Positions 23,262 through 25,475 of a stretch of DNA of 25,475 nt are shown one piece after another (within the stretch, counting starts at the first letter, position 1; each line of letters opens with the position of its first letter). Made by a program: the position numbers and the translations under genes. This DNA is from Phycisphaerales bacterium UBA2218. GTDB lineage: Bacteria > Planctomycetota > Phycisphaerae > Sedimentisphaerales > Anaerobacaceae. Under the pieces are notes generated by a model. It saw only the letters and a program-made list of their open reading frames with translations. It did not search any database and was not told the origin of the DNA. The stretch spans positions 10,008 to 35,482 of the forward strand of contig DCUI01000225.1 in the NCBI GenBank assembly GCA_002327785.1, read 5' to 3'.

Positions 23262-24260
23262 ATGAGTGTATTTGAAGATTATGCGCATCGCATTATAGAT
23301 TCACTATCGGAACCGGAGACAATACAGCAAGACCAATTATTGTCTCCGCTCGAGAAGGTAAGATAGGAAGATTTGGCGGGGGACTTGGTCCCGGCAGATA
23401 TCGAGAAAGAGACTCATCCATGGTCATATGACGGGGATGCTGCTCCCGATGGGGCATCTCCAGTAGAAGACGGTATACTGGCTTCAGGTTGTGAAGCTTT
23501 AGCCTTCTACAAGAGTATCCACGCGGAGAAGAAGGCCCCCTATCCCGGCAAGTGGGGCATATTCCTTCTTGACTATGCGTTAAACTACCTCGCTCGTGAA
23601 ATCGAGCGCCATTATCCTGGAAAGTTCCCTTTTCCTGTGCGAGTCGCCAAAGGGCGGAAGCTGCTGTACTTCCATGAGCGGTTTCATTTTCGGTTCGATT
23701 GTTGGGTCCTCGCGCATGAGTCAGTCACAGGACGACCATTGTATGAGGATTACCGAAACAGCATCTATAGATGTTTCCATCCCGAGGATTTCGTCTATGA
23801 GGAATCGTTGGCCAACCTGCATGCTCTGCGAGCAATAGCAAGGGAAGGCATAGCCACGTATGCAAAAGCATTCATGTTAAGCCAACCCGGCGCTTATTCG
23901 AATATTATAGGCGCTGATCGCGAGGAGTTTCTTGGACGTCTCGCAGCACAGACATTCTATGGGCGGGCACAAATCGTTGGCGAACCACATCGTAGGCCCG
24001 AACATGTGCAGTACATAGCAAATTCTAAGGACGACAGAGTGCGGGATTTCAGTTGCCCTGTCTACAGGGTGATTGGGGTCTCAGCTTCGCAGTTCAGTGT
24101 CCCTAGTATTGCCCTTCCGACTCTATCTGAGATTGAGAACAGATTCATCCGCGCTTATTTGAACGGTCGAGAAGGTACAAGAACTGACCACCGATACTTT
24201 ACGATCGATAACGGCCAAAAGATAAAGGGCTCATCCGGTTTTTGCGTACTTTTGAGTTGA
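23262..24260 (+). pseudogene. HExxH metallopeptidase-like gene, amber-interrupted and IS-truncated
   Basis: No named family was recognised. An ATG at 23262 with an excellent GGAGG five bases upstream opens MSVFEDYAHRIIDSLSEPET and ends at a TAG at 23364-23366. The same frame then runs on from EDLAGDLVPADIEKE to 24260, so one gene is split by one amber codon; a TTG at 23373 could restart translation. The longer part contains HERFH (residues 101-105 from the TTG) and EESLAN (143-148). This resembles an HExxH zinc site with a downstream Glu ligand near an 'AN', as in ImmA/IrrE-type peptidases (inference). Native sequence stops at about 24227; the last residues GSSGFCVLLS come from the ISL3 end. 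The gene is visibly more AT-rich than its neighbours, suggesting transfer. Confidence 0.6.
24229..24253 (+). repeat. Left terminal inverted repeat of the ISL3-type element
   Basis: It begins GCTCATCCGG, continues through a run of five T and ends ACTTTT. All 25 bases are the reverse complement of 25451-25475. Two further G bases upstream (24227-24228) probably belong to the tip. Confidence 0.9.
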
Positions 24261-24265
24261 GAAGA

Positions 24266-24328
24266 GTGGACATGCTGACCTATCCAAAGGTTTTGCAAGG
24301 ACTGAGGATAGGAGTCAAGCATGTCCAC
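24266..24328 (+). promoter_or_regulatory. Foldback covering the transposase start site
   Basis: GTGGACATGCT (24266-24276) pairs perfectly with AGCATGTCCAC (24318-24328), and inside it CCTATCC (24279-24285) pairs with GGATAGG (24306-24312). The start ATG (24321) and most of the AGGAG ribosome binding site (24310-24314) lie within the stems. Messages read in from outside the element would hide the start, as described for other insertion sequences such as IS10 and IS50. Confidence 0.65.
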
Positions 24329-25441
24329 CAGCTTATTGTGCCATGGGTTTGGAATTCGGGGCTACCGGTATGTGAAGACCGCGTATGAGGCCGGCCGGGT
24401 GACGTTCACCCTTCGTCAGGAACGGGGAGATCTTCGCTGTGCGGCCTGCGGGTCTCGGCATGTCGTCCGGCGGGGATTTCAATCCCGTTGCTTTCGCAGT
24501 CTTCCGATTGGCAGCCGGTCGGTCCAGATCGCGTTGGATGTGCCGCGGGTAGGCTGTGCCGACTGCGGCGAGGTTCGCCAGGTGCCTGTGGATTTTGCCG
24601 ACGAACGCCGCACCTATACCCATGCCTTCGAGCGATACGTTCTGGGACTGTCCCACTACATGACCATCCGGGATGTGGCCGAGCATCTGGGGGTCGGCTG
24701 GGACCTGGTCAAGGGCATCGATACCTGACGGTGGTCTTGGACCTCAAATCCGGGGCGGTCGTATTTGTGGGAGAGGGCAAAGGGGCCGATGCCCTCCAAC
24801 CCTTCTGGAAACGCCTGAAACGCTGTCGTGCGAAGATCGAGGCCGTCGCCATGGACATGTCGCCCGCCTACCTCTGTGCCGTTCAGACCCATCTGTCCAA
24901 GGCGGTCATCGTCTTCGACCACTTCCACATCATCAAGCTGTTCAACGACAGACTGTCCGACTTGCGTCGGCAGGTGTACCGTGAGGCGACGGAGCAATTG
25001 CACAAGCAGGTCCTCAAAGGAACCCGATGGCTGCTGTTGAAGAACCCGGAGAACTTGGACAACACCCGCGATGAAGCCAAACGTCTGCACGAGGCGTTGT
25101 CGCTCAATCAGCCCTTGGCCACGGCCTACTACCTGAGGGAGGATCTACGCCGGGTCTGGGAACAATCCGACCGCTCGGCTGCCCGACGGGTCCTCGACGA
25201 TTGGATTCGCCGGGCGGAAGCCTCTGGCATCCGCATCCTGATCCGCTTCGCTCACACCCTGGCCGCCCCTCGCAGCGGCATCCTCAACTACTATCGCTAT
25301 CGTATCTCGACCGGACCGCTGGAAGGCACCAACACCAAGATCCGGGTCCTGCAACGCAAGGCCTACGGGTTCCGAGACACGGAATTCTTCAAACTCAAGA
25401 TCTACGCCTTGCACGAAACCCGTTATGAACTGGTAGGGTAA
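24321..25441 (+). pseudogene. ISL3-family transposase, internally deleted and frameshifted
   Basis: The N-terminal part (24321-24728, 135 residues) has the zinc ribbon (CAACGSRH, then CADCGEV) and a helix-turn-helix (TIRDVAEHLGVGWDLVK), then hits TGA. The C-terminal part continues in another frame from GHRYLTVVLDLKSGAVVFVG at 24713 to 25441. Its core includes the second catalytic Asp in AVAMDMSPAY, then VIVFDHFHIIKLFN, and the Glu in TGPLEGTNTKIR. In intact relatives a stretch of some 25 residues with the first catalytic Asp ('aiDEi') lies between the helix-turn-helix and the GHRYLTVV segment. It is absent here, lost with a phase change at about 24711-24720. The enzyme should be inactive even if frameshifting occurred. 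AGGAG lies six bases before the ATG. Confidence 0.85.
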
Positions 25442-25450
25442 CCCACGATG

Positions 25451-25475
25451 AAAAGTACGCAAAAACCGGATGAGC
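25451..25475 (-). repeat. Right terminal inverted repeat of the ISL3-type element
   Basis: This is the exact reverse complement of 24229-24253. The window ends inside or at the tip of this repeat, ten bases after the transposase stop. Confidence 0.9.

Larger units (their letters stand above)
24227..25475 (+). mobile_element. ISL3-type insertion sequence, almost complete
   Basis: An element of about 1.25 kb with perfect 25-bp terminal inverted repeats at 24229-24253 and 25451-25475. The left end probably starts at GGGCTC (24227), so one or two bases of the right end lie beyond the window. It carries a single transposase gene of the ISL3 family in two frames. It is inserted in the 3' part of the HExxH gene. 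The usual 8-bp target duplication of this family cannot be checked because the right flank is missing. Confidence 0.85.

Noticed and set aside
23364..23366. Amber codon as evidence of pyrrolysine or other recoding
   Set aside because: The gene is also cut by an insertion sequence and no recoding signal or recoding machinery is visible; simple decay is the easier reading. It is kept only as a question in the findings.
1..25475. CRISPR arrays, tRNA or rRNA genes
   Set aside because: No regularly spaced direct repeats and no cloverleaf-like or ribosomal RNA sequence were noticed on either strand.

Overview
The window looks like a chromosomal segment from a GC-rich (roughly 60%) bacterium of the PVC superphylum, most likely a planctomycete of the Phycisphaerae/Sedimentisphaerales type. 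This is inferred from gene content: a rotary V/A-type ATPase operon, a giant secreted CotH protein with lamin-tail domains, FG-GAP and BNR_4 secreted proteins, a GH95-like glycosidase, and many short intergenic palindromes. No rRNA, tRNA or CRISPR array was seen.

Layout. (1) 1-730: a decayed ISKra4-like transposase. (2) 794-2215, minus: a secreted FG-GAP beta-propeller protein. (3) 2538-12688, plus: a sigma70-like promoter, then a compact V/A-ATPase operon in the order H(G)-C-I-K-F-E-A-B-D. It is followed without a clear break by a universal stress protein, a PtsN-like PTS IIA protein and a STAS anti-anti-sigma-like protein. A 16-bp hairpin separates the stalk/membrane genes from the catalytic A-B-D genes. 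(4) 12891-17405, minus: a 1504-residue secreted CotH/lamin-tail protein with nested domains, with a possible promoter at 17564-17592. (5) 17787-22309, minus: a carbohydrate-active pair, a GH95-like glycosidase with a C-terminal discoidin-like domain and a BNR_4 beta-propeller protein. The 3' end of the BNR_4 gene runs into an internally deleted transposase remnant. (6) 22310-23261: about 950 bases without a gene, containing a run of perfect palindromes. (7) 23262-24227, plus: an AT-richer gene for a protein with an HExxH zinc-peptidase-like motif, broken by an in-frame amber codon and cut at its 3' end by (8) an ISL3-type element. That element spans almost exactly to the window end; its perfect 25-bp terminal inverted repeats are visible at 24229-24253 and 25451-25475. 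Its transposase carries an internal deletion that removes the first catalytic Asp.

How it works together. The ATPase genes encode every expected core subunit: the A3B3 head, the D/F rotor, C, the E/H stalks, membrane subunit I and the K ring. The K ring lacks a helix-1 glutamine, which points to protons rather than sodium. The three downstream genes resemble signalling domains and may link ion pumping to stress or phosphorylation state (inference). The right half looks like a polysaccharide-degrading neighbourhood disturbed by insertion sequences. I see no clearly new multi-gene system. The best candidates for a closer look are the Usp-PtsN-STAS tail on the ATPase operon, the HERFH metallopeptidase-like gene, the nested architecture of the CotH protein, the palindrome array, and the foldback over the ISL3 transposase start.
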